A DNA stretch of 64,000 nucleotides from JANQOH01 sp965242575 (lineage in GTDB: Bacteria > Pseudomonadota > Alphaproteobacteria > UBA7887), in assembly GCA_965242575.1 (NCBI GenBank), contig OZ251461.1, positions 3,162,001 to 3,226,000 on the forward strand, in the 5' to 3' direction. A model generated the notes under the pieces. That model searched no databases, was not told where the DNA came from, and saw nothing but the letters and a program-made list of their open reading frames with translations. Position numbers and translations under genes: made by a program. Positions 18,148 through 27,064 of this stretch are shown piece after piece; within the stretch, counting starts at the first letter, position 1, and each line of letters starts with the position of its first letter.

Positions 18148-19884
18148 ATGTCATCCATCCATCGCGGCGCGGCGCTCGGCGCGCTGGCCGCCGGCGTGGG
18201 CCTCGCCCTGTCGGCGCAGGGGCCGGCTCTGGCGCAGATGGCGGAGGAGGTCAAGGCGGAGGACTGGCCGCACTACCACCGCACCCTCGAGGGCGGCCGC
18301 TACAGCCCGCTGGCGCAGGTCGACGCCGGCAACGTGGCCGACCTGCGCGTGGCCTGGGTCCACCAGCCCGGCGCCATCACCCACGGCCTCCAGGCGACTC
18401 CGGTCGCGGTCGACGGCGTGGTCTATTACTCCGGCTCCTACAACCGCGTCTTCGCCCTCGACGGCGCGACGGGGGACGAAATCTGGCACTACTACGCCGA
18501 GCTGGACCCGATCACCGAGCAGATCGCGACCTCGCCCTACAACCGCGGCGTCACCTACAGCAACGGCAACGTCTATATCGGCACGTCGGACGGCCGCGCC
18601 ATCGGCCTCGACGGCAACACCGGCAAGGAGCTGTGGCAGACCACCCTGGTCGACACCAAGAGCTGCGGCTGCCTGTTCACCTCGCCGCCGCTCGCCATCG
18701 GCGACAAGCTGATCTACGGCTCCACCGCCGGCGGCATGCCGACCCGCGGCGGCGGCATCTTCGGCGTCGACGCCGCCACCGGCAACGAGCTGTGGTACTT
18801 TGAGCCCGTCAAGGAAGACACCTGGGGCATGACGTCGTTCGGCGAGAGCAGCGCCAAATACGCCGGCGTCGGGGCCTGGCACGTCGGCAGTTACGACGCC
18901 GAGACCCACACGGTCATCTACGGCACCTCCAACCCCACCCCGTGGTTCGACTGGGCGCCTCCGGGCGACGGGCCGGACGGCTACAAGCGGGTGGACGGCG
19001 AGGGCGCGCGCCCCGGCGACAACCTCTACGGCTCCTCCGTCGTCGCGCTCGACCCCGACACCGGCGAGCTCAAGTGGTACTTCCAGGAGCTCCCGCACGA
19101 CGACTGGGACTTCGACTCGACCCTCGGCGAATTCGTGCTGATGGACGACGGCGACAAGAAGCTCGTCCTGCACCAGGCCAAGAGCGGCTTCGTCTATCTC
19201 TACGACCGCACCAACGGCGGCGTCGAGAACGTCTGGACGATCAACGACTACGTCACCTTCGTCGAGACCGTGGACCCGAACACGGGCGAGCTGATCGGCC
19301 GCAACCCGCCGGTCACCGACCCGAACAACATGTTCTGCCCGTCGATGAACGGCGGGCGCAGCTGGAACTCCGGCTCCTACAACCGCGACACCGGCGTCTG
19401 GTACAACGGGCGGCAGGAGATCTGCGAAGTCGCGGTGACGCGCGAGGAGCGTCCGCAGCTCGAGCCGGTGCCGAACTGGTACATGGGCGCGGACTTCCAC
19501 TTCGTGCCGCCTCCGGGCGAGGACTCGGTCTACGGCGCGCTCGACGCGTGGAACCCGCTCACCGGCGAGAAGATCTGGTCGGTGCGCTACGACTACCCGC
19601 TGCTGTCGGGCGTCCTGTCCACCGCCGGCAACGTCGTCTTCGCCGGCGACATCCAAGGCTACGTGTACGCCTATGACGGCGAGAGCGGCGACGAATTGTG
19701 GAGCTTCAACACCGGCTCCGGCATTCGCGGCGGCATCGTCTCCTACGCGGCGGGCGGCGAGCAGTACGTGCTGGTGCCGAGCGGCATCGGCTCGCACGTC
19801 TTCTTCGGCCTCGCGGGCGTGGCCCCCGAAACCCAGGACTTCCCGGCGGGCGCGGCGCTCTACGCGTTCAAGCTCGGCGGCTGA
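18148..19884 (+). CDS. PQQ-dependent alcohol dehydrogenase (methanol/ethanol family)
   Basis: 578 aa, preceded by GGGAGGAAACGC. The signal peptide ends near GPALA/Q. The eight-bladed propeller is visible through repeated tryptophan-docking blocks (GATGDEIWHYY, GNTGKELWQT, AATGNELWYFE, PDTGELKWYFQ, PLTGEKIWSVR, GESGDELWSFN). SCGC is in the position of the vicinal disulfide ring seen in this family. PHDDWDFDS is conserved and GDNLYGSS probably carries the catalytic Asp; the residue two places on is Leu, so I see no D-x-D lanthanide signature, although this reading is tentative. It oxidises alcohols in the periplasm and passes electrons to the cytochrome c encoded next. Confidence 0.9.
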   Translation: MSSIHRGAALGALAAGVGLALSAQGPALAQMAEEVKAEDWPHYHRTLEGGRYSPLAQVDAGNVADLRVAWVHQPGAITHGLQATPVAVDGVVYYSGSYNRVFALDGATGDEIWHYYAELDPITEQIATSPYNRGVTYSNGNVYIGTSDGRAIGLDGNTGKELWQTTLVDTKSCGCLFTSPPLAIGDKLIYGSTAGGMPTRGGGIFGVDAATGNELWYFEPVKEDTWGMTSFGESSAKYAGVGAWHVGSYDAETHTVIYGTSNPTPWFDWAPPGDGPDGYKRVDGEGARPGDNLYGSSVVALDPDTGELKWYFQELPHDDWDFDSTLGEFVLMDDGDKKLVLHQAKSGFVYLYDRTNGGVENVWTINDYVTFVETVDPNTGELIGRNPPVTDPNNMFCPSMNGGRSWNSGSYNRDTGVWYNGRQEICEVAVTREERPQLEPVPNWYMGADFHFVPPPGEDSVYGALDAWNPLTGEKIWSVRYDYPLLSGVLSTAGNVVFAGDIQGYVYAYDGESGDELWSFNTGSGIRGGIVSYAAGGEQYVLVPSGIGSHVFFGLAGVAPETQDFPAGAALYAFKLGG

Positions 19885-19954
19885 CGGTCCTACCGGAGGG
19901 GAGGGCCCCGCGCCCTCCCCGCCGGCTTCCGCCGAATACGACGGCCCCGGCGCG

Positions 19955-20368
19955 ATGACCTTGCCCGCCGCTCGCCGCGCGGCGCTCGCATGCGCCGCGC
20001 TCGCGGCCCTCGCATGCGCGGCGGCGCCCGCCGGCGCCGAGCTCCTCGGTCCGGAGCGAACCGCCGGAGTCGACCTGACCGACCCGGACGTCATCCGCCG
20101 GGGCGGGGAGTCGTTCAACGGCGTCTGCGCCGGCTACTGCCACGGAACCTCCGGAACCGCGAAGCGCGGCCCCGCGCTCCGCAACCGCCCCGAACTCGAC
20201 GAAATGCGGCTCTACAACACCATCCTCAACGGCAGGCGGCGGAGCGGCAATCCCATGCCGGGGTGGAAGGGCCTGCTGAGCGACGAGGAAATCTGGACCC
20301 TCGTCGCCTACATCGTCTCGCTGCGCGACGCGCCGCCGCACCGCGGCCCGGCGGCGGAGGCCGAATAG
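19955..20368 (+). CDS. cytochrome c, probable electron acceptor of the PQQ dehydrogenase
   Basis: 137 aa. A signal peptide (AALACAALAALACAAAPAGA) precedes a small class I-like cytochrome. The haem site reads GVCAGYCHG, that is C-x3-CH rather than C-x2-CH. RGPALRNRPEL and NPMPGWKGLLSDEEIW supply the probable axial Met (MPGW) and the last helix (WTLVAYIVSLRD). It lies 71 bp after the dehydrogenase gene, so it is its likely redox partner, and 15 bp before a histidine kinase gene. Confidence 0.82.
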   Translation: MTLPAARRAALACAALAALACAAAPAGAELLGPERTAGVDLTDPDVIRRGGESFNGVCAGYCHGTSGTAKRGPALRNRPELDEMRLYNTILNGRRRSGNPMPGWKGLLSDEEIWTLVAYIVSLRDAPPHRGPAAEAE

Positions 20369-20382
20369 CCGCGCCGCCTCCC

Positions 20383-21864
20383 ATGCCGCCTCCCGCGCGC
20401 ATCGCGCGCTATCGGTCGCTCCGGACGTTGCAACTGGCCTACGGGCTGGCGCTGGCGCTGCTGGTCGCGGCCGCCGGCGCGGCCGGCGCGGCGGGGTGGG
20501 CGCTCAACGCGCGCTGGGCGGAGGAGGCGCGGCGCATCGACTCGCTGCGCCAGTCCGCCGCCGCGCTGCGCGGCGACCTGCACCGCCAGACCAAGGAGGT
20601 CTTCGACCGCCACTTCCTCGCCGACCCCGCCGCCGAGGCGCAATACCGCGCCTGGGGCGCGCGGGTCGCGGCGAGCCAGGCGCGGCTGCACGCGCTGGCC
20701 CGCGACGGCGCCGAGCGCGGCGCGGTGGACGCCCTCGACCGCGCGCTCGCCGGCCTGCGGCGCATGTCCGAGGGCGTCATGGCGCTTCCGGCGGGCGGCG
20801 TCGCCGAGTCCGAGCGCCTCGCGCTGTTCGACACCCGGTTCGAGGGCGGCGCGCTCGCCGCCGTCGAGGACGCGCTGGCGCGCGCCGAGGCGGCGTTCTT
20901 CGGCGCGGAGGCCGCCCTCGAGGCGCGCATCGCGGCGCGCGCGCGGCTCGCCTTCGCCGTCCTCTTCGCGCCGGTAGCGCTGGCGGCGCTGCTGCTGTTC
21001 GGCGCGCGGCGGCTCCTCCAGCGCGAGTTCGTCCGCCCGCTGGCGAGCCTGCTCGACGCCATGGCCGCCTACGGCAAGGGCCGCCTGGACCACCGCGAGA
21101 GCGAGGCCGGCGCCAGCGAGATGGTCGCCCTGCAACGCGCGGTCAACCGCATGGCCGCCGACCTGGAGCGCTACCGCGCGGCCGTCGTCCGCGGCGAGAA
21201 GCAGGCGGCGCTGGGCGCGCTGGTCCCGGCGATCGCCCACAACATCCGCAACCCGCTGGCCGGAATCCGCGCCTCGGCGCAGCTGCTGGACGCCGCGCCG
21301 GCGCGCGGCGTCGTCGCCGCCGTCGACCGCCTGAGCGCCTGGCTCGACGCGCTGCTCACCTATCTCGACCCCAGCAAGGCGCGCCGCGCCGAGGCGTCGC
21401 TGGCGGCCTGCGCCGACCGCGCGCTCGCCATGCTGGAGCCCCGGCTCGCCGGCAAGCGCGTCACCGTCGCGCGGCGCGGCTGGGAGTCCGGCGGCCTGTC
21501 GTGGATCGACGCCCGCCTGTGCGAACAGGCGCTCTACGGGCTGCTCGCCAACGCCGTCGACGCGTCGCCGGAGGGCGGCGAGATCGTCCTGTCGGCGGGC
21601 GCCGGCGGCGGCGCCTGCTGGGTCGCCATCGAGGACCGGGGGCCGGGCTTCGCCGCCGCGCCGGAATCCGGGACGCCGATCCCCGGCGGCCCCTACCCCG
21701 GCCCCACCACCAAGCCGGCCGGCTTCGGCCTCGGCATCCCCTTCGCGCGGAAGGTCTGCGAACTGCACGACGGCGCGCTCGCGTTCGGCGCCGCCCCCGG
21801 CGGCGGGGCGCGCGTCGAACTGTCCATGCCGGCGGCCGGCGCGGAGGCGGCGGAGGCGGCGTGA
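20383..21864 (+). CDS. membrane sensor histidine kinase with HAMP
   Basis: 493 aa. TM1 is near residues 15-40 and TM2 near 187-205, enclosing a helical periplasmic domain of about 145 residues. A HAMP-like linker follows (VRPLASLLDAMAAYGKG), then the H-box AIAHNIRNPLAG with H286, the N-box LLANAVDASPEGG with N390 and the G-box EDRGPGF. It lies directly upstream of its response-regulator gene, with a GTGA overlap, and downstream of the PQQ dehydrogenase pair, so an alcohol-related signal is possible but unproven. Confidence 0.88.
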   Translation: MPPPARIARYRSLRTLQLAYGLALALLVAAAGAAGAAGWALNARWAEEARRIDSLRQSAAALRGDLHRQTKEVFDRHFLADPAAEAQYRAWGARVAASQARLHALARDGAERGAVDALDRALAGLRRMSEGVMALPAGGVAESERLALFDTRFEGGALAAVEDALARAEAAFFGAEAALEARIAARARLAFAVLFAPVALAALLLFGARRLLQREFVRPLASLLDAMAAYGKGRLDHRESEAGASEMVALQRAVNRMAADLERYRAAVVRGEKQAALGALVPAIAHNIRNPLAGIRASAQLLDAAPARGVVAAVDRLSAWLDALLTYLDPSKARRAEASLAACADRALAMLEPRLAGKRVTVARRGWESGGLSWIDARLCEQALYGLLANAVDASPEGGEIVLSAGAGGGACWVAIEDRGPGFAAAPESGTPIPGGPYPGPTTKPAGFGLGIPFARKVCELHDGALAFGAAPGGGARVELSMPAAGAEAAEAA

Positions 21865-23171
21865 GCGGCGCGGTCCTGGTCGTCGACGACGAATCCCTGT
21901 TCGCCGCTTCGGTGGCGGAGCGGCTGGCGCGCGACGGCTACCGATGCGCCGTCGCCGGCACCCTGGCCGAGGCGCGCGGCGCCCTCGCCGAGCCGTTCGA
22001 CCTGATGCTGCTCGACGTGCGCCTCCCCGACGGTTCGGGCCTCGACCTGCTGGCCGAGGCGCCGGGGCCGTCGGTGGTGATGATCACCGCTTTCGGCGAC
22101 GTGCCGGGCGCCGTGGGGGCGATGAAGAACGGCGCCGCGGACTATCTCGGCAAGCCCGTCGACCTCGACGAACTCGCCGTCGTCGTCGACCGCGCGATGG
22201 CGGCGCGCCGGCTGGAGGCCCGCCTCGCCTATTCGCGCGAACGCGAGCGCGGGCGCGGGCGCGGCGGCGCGGAGCTCATGGGCGACAGCCCCGCCATCGC
22301 CGCCGCGCGGCGCGAGATCGACGCTTTCGCCGCCGCCCGCGGCGCGGCGCCCGCGCCGCCGGTGCTGGTCCTGGGCGAGACCGGAACCGGCAAGACCCTC
22401 GCCGCCCGCCTTCTCCACGAGCGCGGCCCCGCCGCCGACCGGCCGTTCGTCCACGTCGATTGCGCCGGGCTGCGCGGCGGCGCGGCGGCCGCGCTGTTCG
22501 GCGACGGCGGCGCGCCGGGCCTGATCGAGGCCGCCGAGGACGGCGCGGTCCTGCTCGACGAAGTGGCCGCGCTGGCGCCCGAGGCGCAGGACTCGCTCCG
22601 CGACGTAATCGAACGCCGCCGCCTGCGCCGGATCGGCGAGCGCCGCGAGGTCCCGGTGTCCGCGTCCTTCGTCGCCACCAGCAACCGCGACCTGGCGCGG
22701 CTCGCCGCCGATGGCGGGTTCCGCCGCGACCTCTACCACCGCCTGGACGTCCTCTCCATGCGGATGCCGCCGCTGCGCGCGCGCGGCGGCGACGCGGCGC
22801 TGCTGGCGCGCCGCTTCGCCGCGCAGGCCGCCGCGCGTTACGGCCGCCCGGCGCCGCGCCTCGCCGCCGCCGCCGAGGCGGCGCTGGTCCGCTATTCCTG
22901 GCCCGGCAACGTGCGCGAGCTGCGCCACGTCGTCGAACGTGCGGCGCTGCTGTGCGAGGATGGCGCGATCCGCGGCTTCGACCTGCCGGCGATGGAGGCG
23001 CCGCCCGCCGCGGCGGACTCCGCCGCCGCGCCGGCCACGCTGGAGGGCATGGAGCGGCGGATGATGCGCGCGGCGCTGGCGGACGCCGGCGGCAACGTGT
23101 CCGCCGCCGCGCGCCGGCTCGGCGTCAGCCGCATGGCGATGCGCTACCGCATGAAGAAGCACGGCCTCTGA
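21861..23171 (+). CDS. NtrC-like response regulator with AAA+ domain lacking GAFTGA
   Basis: 436 aa from the GTG at 21861, which overlaps the kinase stop. The receiver domain has D52 as phosphoacceptor (LLDVRLPDGSG) and the K in LGKPVD. The AAA+ domain has Walker A GETGTGKT at 172-179, Walker B VLLDEVAAL and the GNVREL sensor II. The sigma54-contact loop, normally ELFGHxxGAFTGA, is here ALFGDGGAPGLIEAA, so GAFTGA is missing. The C-terminal Fis-type helix-turn-helix (GGNVSAAARRLGVSRMAMRY) is complete. It may regulate transcription without sigma54, as some NtrC and TyrR proteins do. Confidence 0.88.
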   Translation: MSGAVLVVDDESLFAASVAERLARDGYRCAVAGTLAEARGALAEPFDLMLLDVRLPDGSGLDLLAEAPGPSVVMITAFGDVPGAVGAMKNGAADYLGKPVDLDELAVVVDRAMAARRLEARLAYSRERERGRGRGGAELMGDSPAIAAARREIDAFAAARGAAPAPPVLVLGETGTGKTLAARLLHERGPAADRPFVHVDCAGLRGGAAAALFGDGGAPGLIEAAEDGAVLLDEVAALAPEAQDSLRDVIERRRLRRIGERREVPVSASFVATSNRDLARLAADGGFRRDLYHRLDVLSMRMPPLRARGGDAALLARRFAAQAAARYGRPAPRLAAAAEAALVRYSWPGNVRELRHVVERAALLCEDGAIRGFDLPAMEAPPAAADSAAAPATLEGMERRMMRAALADAGGNVSAAARRLGVSRMAMRYRMKKHGL

Positions 23172-23196
23172 CCCCGGAGGAACGCGTCCGCCCGGC

Positions 23197-23225
23197 TTGA
23201 CCTTTCCCGCCCGCCGCCCTAGATA
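23197..23225 (+). promoter_or_regulatory. probable promoter of the exbB-exbD-exbD-tonB operon
   Basis: TTGACC (23197-23202) and TAGATA (23220-23225) with an exact 17-base spacer, 64 bp before the exbB ATG. Confidence 0.6.
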
Positions 23226-23288
23226 CCGGGCGCGGCGGCCGCGGGGCGGCGGGTCGCGGCCCCTTCCCTCGCGACGACGGCGCGCGCC

Positions 23289-23987
23289 ATGATCGACCGA
23301 CCGGCACTGTTGCAAGACGCGCTCGCCCTGGTGCTCCGGGGCGGCCCGGTGATGGTCGTCCTGCTGGCCCTGTCGGTGGTCGCCGTGGGCGTCATCCTGG
23401 CGAAGCTGCTCCAGTTCTCGCGCGCCCAGCTGCGGCGGACGGCGTTCATCGACCCGGCCATCGCGGCGCTCGCGCGCGGCGAGCGCGACCGCGCCGTCGC
23501 CGCCCTCCGGCGCGAGGCCAACCCGGTCGCCCGGGTGATGGAGACGGCCATCGCCGCCAACGCCAACGCCAGATTGTCGGCGGAGGACCGCGACGCCGAG
23601 ATCGCGCGCGTCGGCACCGCCGAGGTGCGCGGCATCGAGAGCTATCTGCGCGGCCTCGAGGTCATCGCCAACATCAGCCCGCTGCTCGGCCTGCTGGGGA
23701 CGGTGCTCGGCATGATCACCGCCTTCGCCGAGCTGGAGAGCGCGGGGTCGCAGGTCGACCCGGCCATCCTCGCCGGCGGCATCTGGGAGGCCCTCCTGAC
23801 CACCGCCTTCGGCCTCGTCGTCGCGATCCCGGCGCTCACCATGTACTACCTGCTGGAGGGCCGGGTGGACGAAACCCGGGCGACGATGAAGGACGCCGTG
23901 GTGCGCATCCTCGCCGTGGGCGAGGCGCCCGCCCGCCCCGCGCCGCCCGACCTCCGCGCCCCCGCCGCGCCGCCGCTGCCGGCCTGA
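23289..23987 (+). CDS. exbB: ExbB/TolQ-type biopolymer transport protein
   Basis: 232 aa. TM1 (VMVVLLALSVVAVGVILAKL), a cytoplasmic segment, then the MotA/ExbB core: GLEVIANISPLLGLLGTVLG as TM2 and ALLTTAFGLVVAIPALTMYY as TM3. It forms the ring of the proton-driven complex that energises TonB. The C-terminal tail is Pro-rich. It is the first gene of an operon with two exbD genes and tonB, all separated by 10 bases or less or overlapping. Confidence 0.92.
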   Translation: MIDRPALLQDALALVLRGGPVMVVLLALSVVAVGVILAKLLQFSRAQLRRTAFIDPAIAALARGERDRAVAALRREANPVARVMETAIAANANARLSAEDRDAEIARVGTAEVRGIESYLRGLEVIANISPLLGLLGTVLGMITAFAELESAGSQVDPAILAGGIWEALLTTAFGLVVAIPALTMYYLLEGRVDETRATMKDAVVRILAVGEAPARPAPPDLRAPAAPPLPA

Positions 23988-23993
23988 CCGGGA

Positions 23994-24392
23994 ATGGACT
24001 TCGCCGACCGCGAGCGGCCGCGGCCGCGGATGAACATCGCGCCGTTGATCGACGTGGTGTTCCTCATGCTCATCTTCTTCATGCTGACCAGCACCTTCAT
24101 CGACACCACGTCGATCGACCTGTCGATGTCGCGTTCCGGTCCCAGCGCCGGCGCCGGCGACATGCTGCTCGTCGACGTCAGGCGCGACGGCGAGCTGCGG
24201 TTGAACGGGCTGACCCTCGGCCTCGACGACCTCGGCCCCGAACTCGCGGCGCGCGCCGGCGCCAAGGTGGACACGCCGGTGGCGCTCCGCGCCGAGGCGC
24301 GCGTCCCCGTGCAGCGCCTCGTCGCGGTGATGGACAGCATCCAGGGCGTCGGCATGTCGAACATCCGCCTGGCGACGCCCGAGGCGCGCTGA
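23994..24392 (+). CDS. exbD: ExbD/TolR protein 1, with proton-carrying Asp
   Basis: 132 aa. One N-terminal TM helix, MNIAPLIDVVFLMLIFFMLT, contains the essential Asp of ExbD (D in PLIDVVF). The periplasmic domain has the ExbD fold pattern, with LNGLTLGLDDL and a C-terminal VQRLVAVMDSIQGVGMSNI. It pairs with ExbB to use the proton gradient. It is six bases downstream of exbB. Confidence 0.92.
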   Translation: MDFADRERPRPRMNIAPLIDVVFLMLIFFMLTSTFIDTTSIDLSMSRSGPSAGAGDMLLVDVRRDGELRLNGLTLGLDDLGPELAARAGAKVDTPVALRAEARVPVQRLVAVMDSIQGVGMSNIRLATPEAR

Positions 24393-24401
24393 GGACCGGC
24401 G

Positions 24402-24803
24402 GTGGAGTTCGAACGGCGGCGGCGGGCCGGCAAGTCCATCGACCTGGTGCCGCTGATCAACATCGTCTTCCTGCTGCTGATCTTCTTCATGCTGACCAGC
24501 ACCCTCGTCGTCCCCGACGCGTTCGAGGTGACGCCGCCGGAATCGAACCGCGGCCGCCCCGGCGCCGCCGACCCGGCGGTGGTGCTGATCTCCGGCGAGG
24601 GCGCGCTGGCGTTCGACAACGAACCCGTGGCGCTGTCGGAGCTGGAGGGGCGCATCGCCGCCGCGCGCGCCGCCCGGCCCGGCGCGCCGCTGCTCATCAA
24701 GGCCGATGGAGCGGCGACCGCCGGCGACGTGGCGGCGGTGCTGCGCCGCGCCCGCGCCGCGGGGGCCGACAAGGTGGGCCTCGCCGCCACGGTGGCGCAA
24801 TGA
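24402..24803 (+). CDS. ExbD/TolR protein 2, with the TM Asp replaced by Asn
   Basis: 133 aa from a GTG with a GAGG site. The TM helix reads DLVPLINIVFLLLIFFMLTS: the Asp that carries protons in ExbD is Asn here (codon AAC). The periplasmic domain is otherwise ExbD-like (ALSELEGRIAAARA, LLIKADGAATAGDVAAVL). An ExbD lacking this Asp would not be expected to carry protons alone, so it may be a structural partner of ExbD1 in a mixed dimer. The stop overlaps the tonB ATG. Confidence 0.85.
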   Translation: MEFERRRRAGKSIDLVPLINIVFLLLIFFMLTSTLVVPDAFEVTPPESNRGRPGAADPAVVLISGEGALAFDNEPVALSELEGRIAAARAARPGAPLLIKADGAATAGDVAAVLRRARAAGADKVGLAATVAQ

Positions 24804-25954
24804 CCCGGATCTCCCGCTTCGACCTCGCCGGCTGCGTCGCCCTGGCGGCGGTGTTGCACGGCGGCGCGGCGGTGGGGTTCGTCGCGTGGCGGCCCGACGA
24901 CCCGCCGGAGCCGCCGCCGGTGTTCCAGCTCGAGCTCGCCGCGCTCGGCGACGATTTCGGCGATCTCGGCCCGTCCGACCCCGCCGCCGACATGAGCGCG
25001 CCGCGGAGCCAGGAGGACCCGCTCGCCGCGCCCGACGAACCCGACATGGCGGATCTGCCGGAGACTCCGCCGCCGCCCGACGCGCCCACCGACGAGCCGC
25101 CGCCGCTCGAGGAGCTGCCGGAATTCGACGAGCCGCCGCCGCCGCCCGAGCCGGAGGTCGTGGAGGCGCCGCCGCTGGAGCCGCCGCCGCCGCCCGACGC
25201 GCCCGCCGACGAGCCGCCGCCGCCCGACGCGCCGCCCGAGCTCGACTCCCCGCCGCCGCCGCCGGAGCCGCTCGACGCGCGCCCGCTGGAGCCGCCGCCG
25301 GTCGACGAGGTCCCGGTCGTCGAGGCGCCGCTTCCGGAGGAGGCGCCGCCGCTGGAGGAGCCGCCGCCGCCCGAGGAGGCCGCGCCGCTGGAGGTCGCCG
25401 AACTGCCGCCGCCCCCGCCTCCGCCGCCCCCGCCGGCGCGAAAGCCCGAACCCGAGGTCCAGCCGCGCGACCCGCTCGCCGAGCTGCCCCCGCCGCGCCG
25501 CAAGCCCCGGCCGCCGCTCCAGCTTGCCGAGGCCCCGCCGCCCGCGCCCGCTCCGGCGCCGCCCGCCGCGCGTCCGCCCGCTCCGGCGCGGACCGCCGCC
25601 GTCGCCGCGCCGCCGCGCGAAGCCGTCGCGCCCGGCCGGCCGGCACGCGACCCGGCGGCGGTGCGGGCCTACACCGAGGGCCTTCACGCCCGCCTCAACC
25701 GCGCGGCGCAGCGCAGCTACCCCACGCGGTCGGTAAATCGCGGCGAGGAGGGTGTCGTCCCGGTGCTTCTGACCATCCGCGGCGACGGCGCGCTTCTGGA
25801 AGTGCGGGTGCTCGACGACACGCTGGCCGCGGACCGTCTGGTCAAGGCGGCCGTCAAGGCGATCCAGAGGTCCGCGCCCTTCCCGCAATTCGCGGCGGGC
25901 ATGGGCGGCGAGCCCACCCAATTCAAGGTCAACATCAACTACAGCCTGCGTTGA
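24800..25954 (+). CDS. tonB: TonB-family energy transducer
   Basis: 384 aa, starting with ATGA overlap on exbD2. The N-terminal TM anchor (LAGCVALAAVLHGGAAVGFV) includes the His typical of TonB. A very long Pro/Glu/Asp-rich spacer of about 240 residues crosses the periplasm. The C-terminal TonB domain (from RDPAAVRAYTEGLHARLNRA to NINYSLR) has the YPTRSVNRGEEGVVPVLLTI core. The last 316 bp are copied almost exactly into the gene at 27065-28009. Confidence 0.9.
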   Translation: MTRISRFDLAGCVALAAVLHGGAAVGFVAWRPDDPPEPPPVFQLELAALGDDFGDLGPSDPAADMSAPRSQEDPLAAPDEPDMADLPETPPPPDAPTDEPPPLEELPEFDEPPPPPEPEVVEAPPLEPPPPPDAPADEPPPPDAPPELDSPPPPPEPLDARPLEPPPVDEVPVVEAPLPEEAPPLEEPPPPEEAAPLEVAELPPPPPPPPPPARKPEPEVQPRDPLAELPPPRRKPRPPLQLAEAPPPAPAPAPPAARPPAPARTAAVAAPPREAVAPGRPARDPAAVRAYTEGLHARLNRAAQRSYPTRSVNRGEEGVVPVLLTIRGDGALLEVRVLDDTLAADRLVKAAVKAIQRSAPFPQFAAGMGGEPTQFKVNINYSLR

Positions 25955-25961
25955 CGGCGCG
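25646..25961. repeat. 316-bp segment shared by two TonB-domain genes (partner 27701-28016)
   Basis: The copies are exactly 2055 bp apart, in the same orientation and without gaps, with only scattered base changes. They cover the whole TonB C-terminal domain and a few bases past the stop. A further shared stretch of about 60 bp encodes the EVQPRDPLAELPPPRRKPRP linker. The near identity points to recent duplication or gene conversion. Confidence 0.85.
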
Positions 25962-26167
25962 CCGTCGGGAGGCCGGCCTCGCGCGAAGCGTAGTAAAGCC
26001 TTCTCCCCAACGACCGCTCCGCGGATCGCGCATCCCTCCGGCAATTTGCCCCGCACATGGACGTCGAGTCGGCCCTGTCCGATTCGGGCTTGACATCGAT
26101 TGCGCGCTACGGCCACGCTGGTTCGGTCGTCGTCGCGCAAGCTGGATTGCGATGGGGTGAGCATCCC

Positions 26168-27031
26168 ATGAACGGAATTATCGGAATTATCGGCGCCGCC
26201 GTAACGTTCCTGTCGATAGCCGTGGGCGCGTCCTCGGCGGCGGCCCAGACCGACGGCGGCGCAGGATCCGCTTACGGGACCGGCCTCGCCGCCGAAAACG
26301 GCGACGCCGATGCGGCGCGCCTTCCCGACGCCGCTACCGGGATATGGGGGGAAACCGGCTGCGACGACGGAAGCCGGATGTTTCTCGTCAATCGATCCCA
26401 TGTCTTGATCGTTCGCTCCGACTGGGATCGAAACCAGATCGCCGTCTTCCCGATCGAGTGGGCGGCGGACGCCGTAATCGTCGCCCACCCGGACGATTTC
26501 ATGGTGCTGCCCCTCGGCGATATGGAGCGTTGCCGTGCGTTGCCTCCGGAGACGTACGCGGGTTTTGGCGAAGCCGTTGCGCTATTTCAGGATATTGACG
26601 ACATGCGTGCGCGATGCGACGGCGAATCGCCGCCCGCCTGTGCGACCGCGGTGTTTTCCACGCTCGACATTTCCGGAGACGACCGCCTTTCGAGAGCCGA
26701 GATTGGGCGCGCCCTCCGCGCGGCGGGCTTCTTCATGTCCTACGCGGTCATTGCGGAATCGGGCGAACATTCGGGGGACGGGAGATTCGTTCCGGCGGAC
26801 GATTTGTATCTGGTGTCGGCGGTGTCTATTTTCGCCGCCAACTTTCTGACCGCGAACGTAGTGTCGTCCTACGATTACGATGGCGACGGTTTCCTGTCGT
26901 TGGAAGAGACCCTGCAGGATCGGTTTCCGGATTATCTGGTGGGGATCGCGGGCAAATTGGATTTGGTTGCGAACGTAAAGGATATGGATTCTCTGCTGAG
27001 GTATTTTTCCGTTCTGATGGAAGCCATGTAA
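26168..27031 (+). CDS. exported EF-hand protein
   Basis: 287 aa. A signal peptide (IIGAAVTFLSIAVGASSAAAQ) is followed by a beta-rich domain with two Cys (ETGCDDGSRMFLV, MERCRALPPETY), then two EF-hand-like loops, DISGDDRLSRAE and DYDGDGFLSLEE, both with the required D-x-D/S-x-D/G spacing and the closing Glu. Calcium binding is therefore likely. It lies between two genes with TonB domains and is less GC-rich than they are. I recognise no family beyond the EF-hands. The ATG at 26168 is chosen because the signal peptide begins there; the ATG at 26057 would add residues without character. Confidence 0.7.
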   Translation: MNGIIGIIGAAVTFLSIAVGASSAAAQTDGGAGSAYGTGLAAENGDADAARLPDAATGIWGETGCDDGSRMFLVNRSHVLIVRSDWDRNQIAVFPIEWAADAVIVAHPDDFMVLPLGDMERCRALPPETYAGFGEAVALFQDIDDMRARCDGESPPACATAVFSTLDISGDDRLSRAEIGRALRAAGFFMSYAVIAESGEHSGDGRFVPADDLYLVSAVSIFAANFLTANVVSSYDYDGDGFLSLEETLQDRFPDYLVGIAGKLDLVANVKDMDSLLRYFSVLMEAM

Positions 27032-27064
27032 TAGGCATGACGATTCCGGTTCGGGAGTGAACCC

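Noticed and set aside
24697..25503. A long Gly/Ser-rich frame on the minus strand
   Set aside because: It is the antisense of the Pro/Glu-rich spacer of tonB; composition alone produces it, and it has no start signal or family motif.
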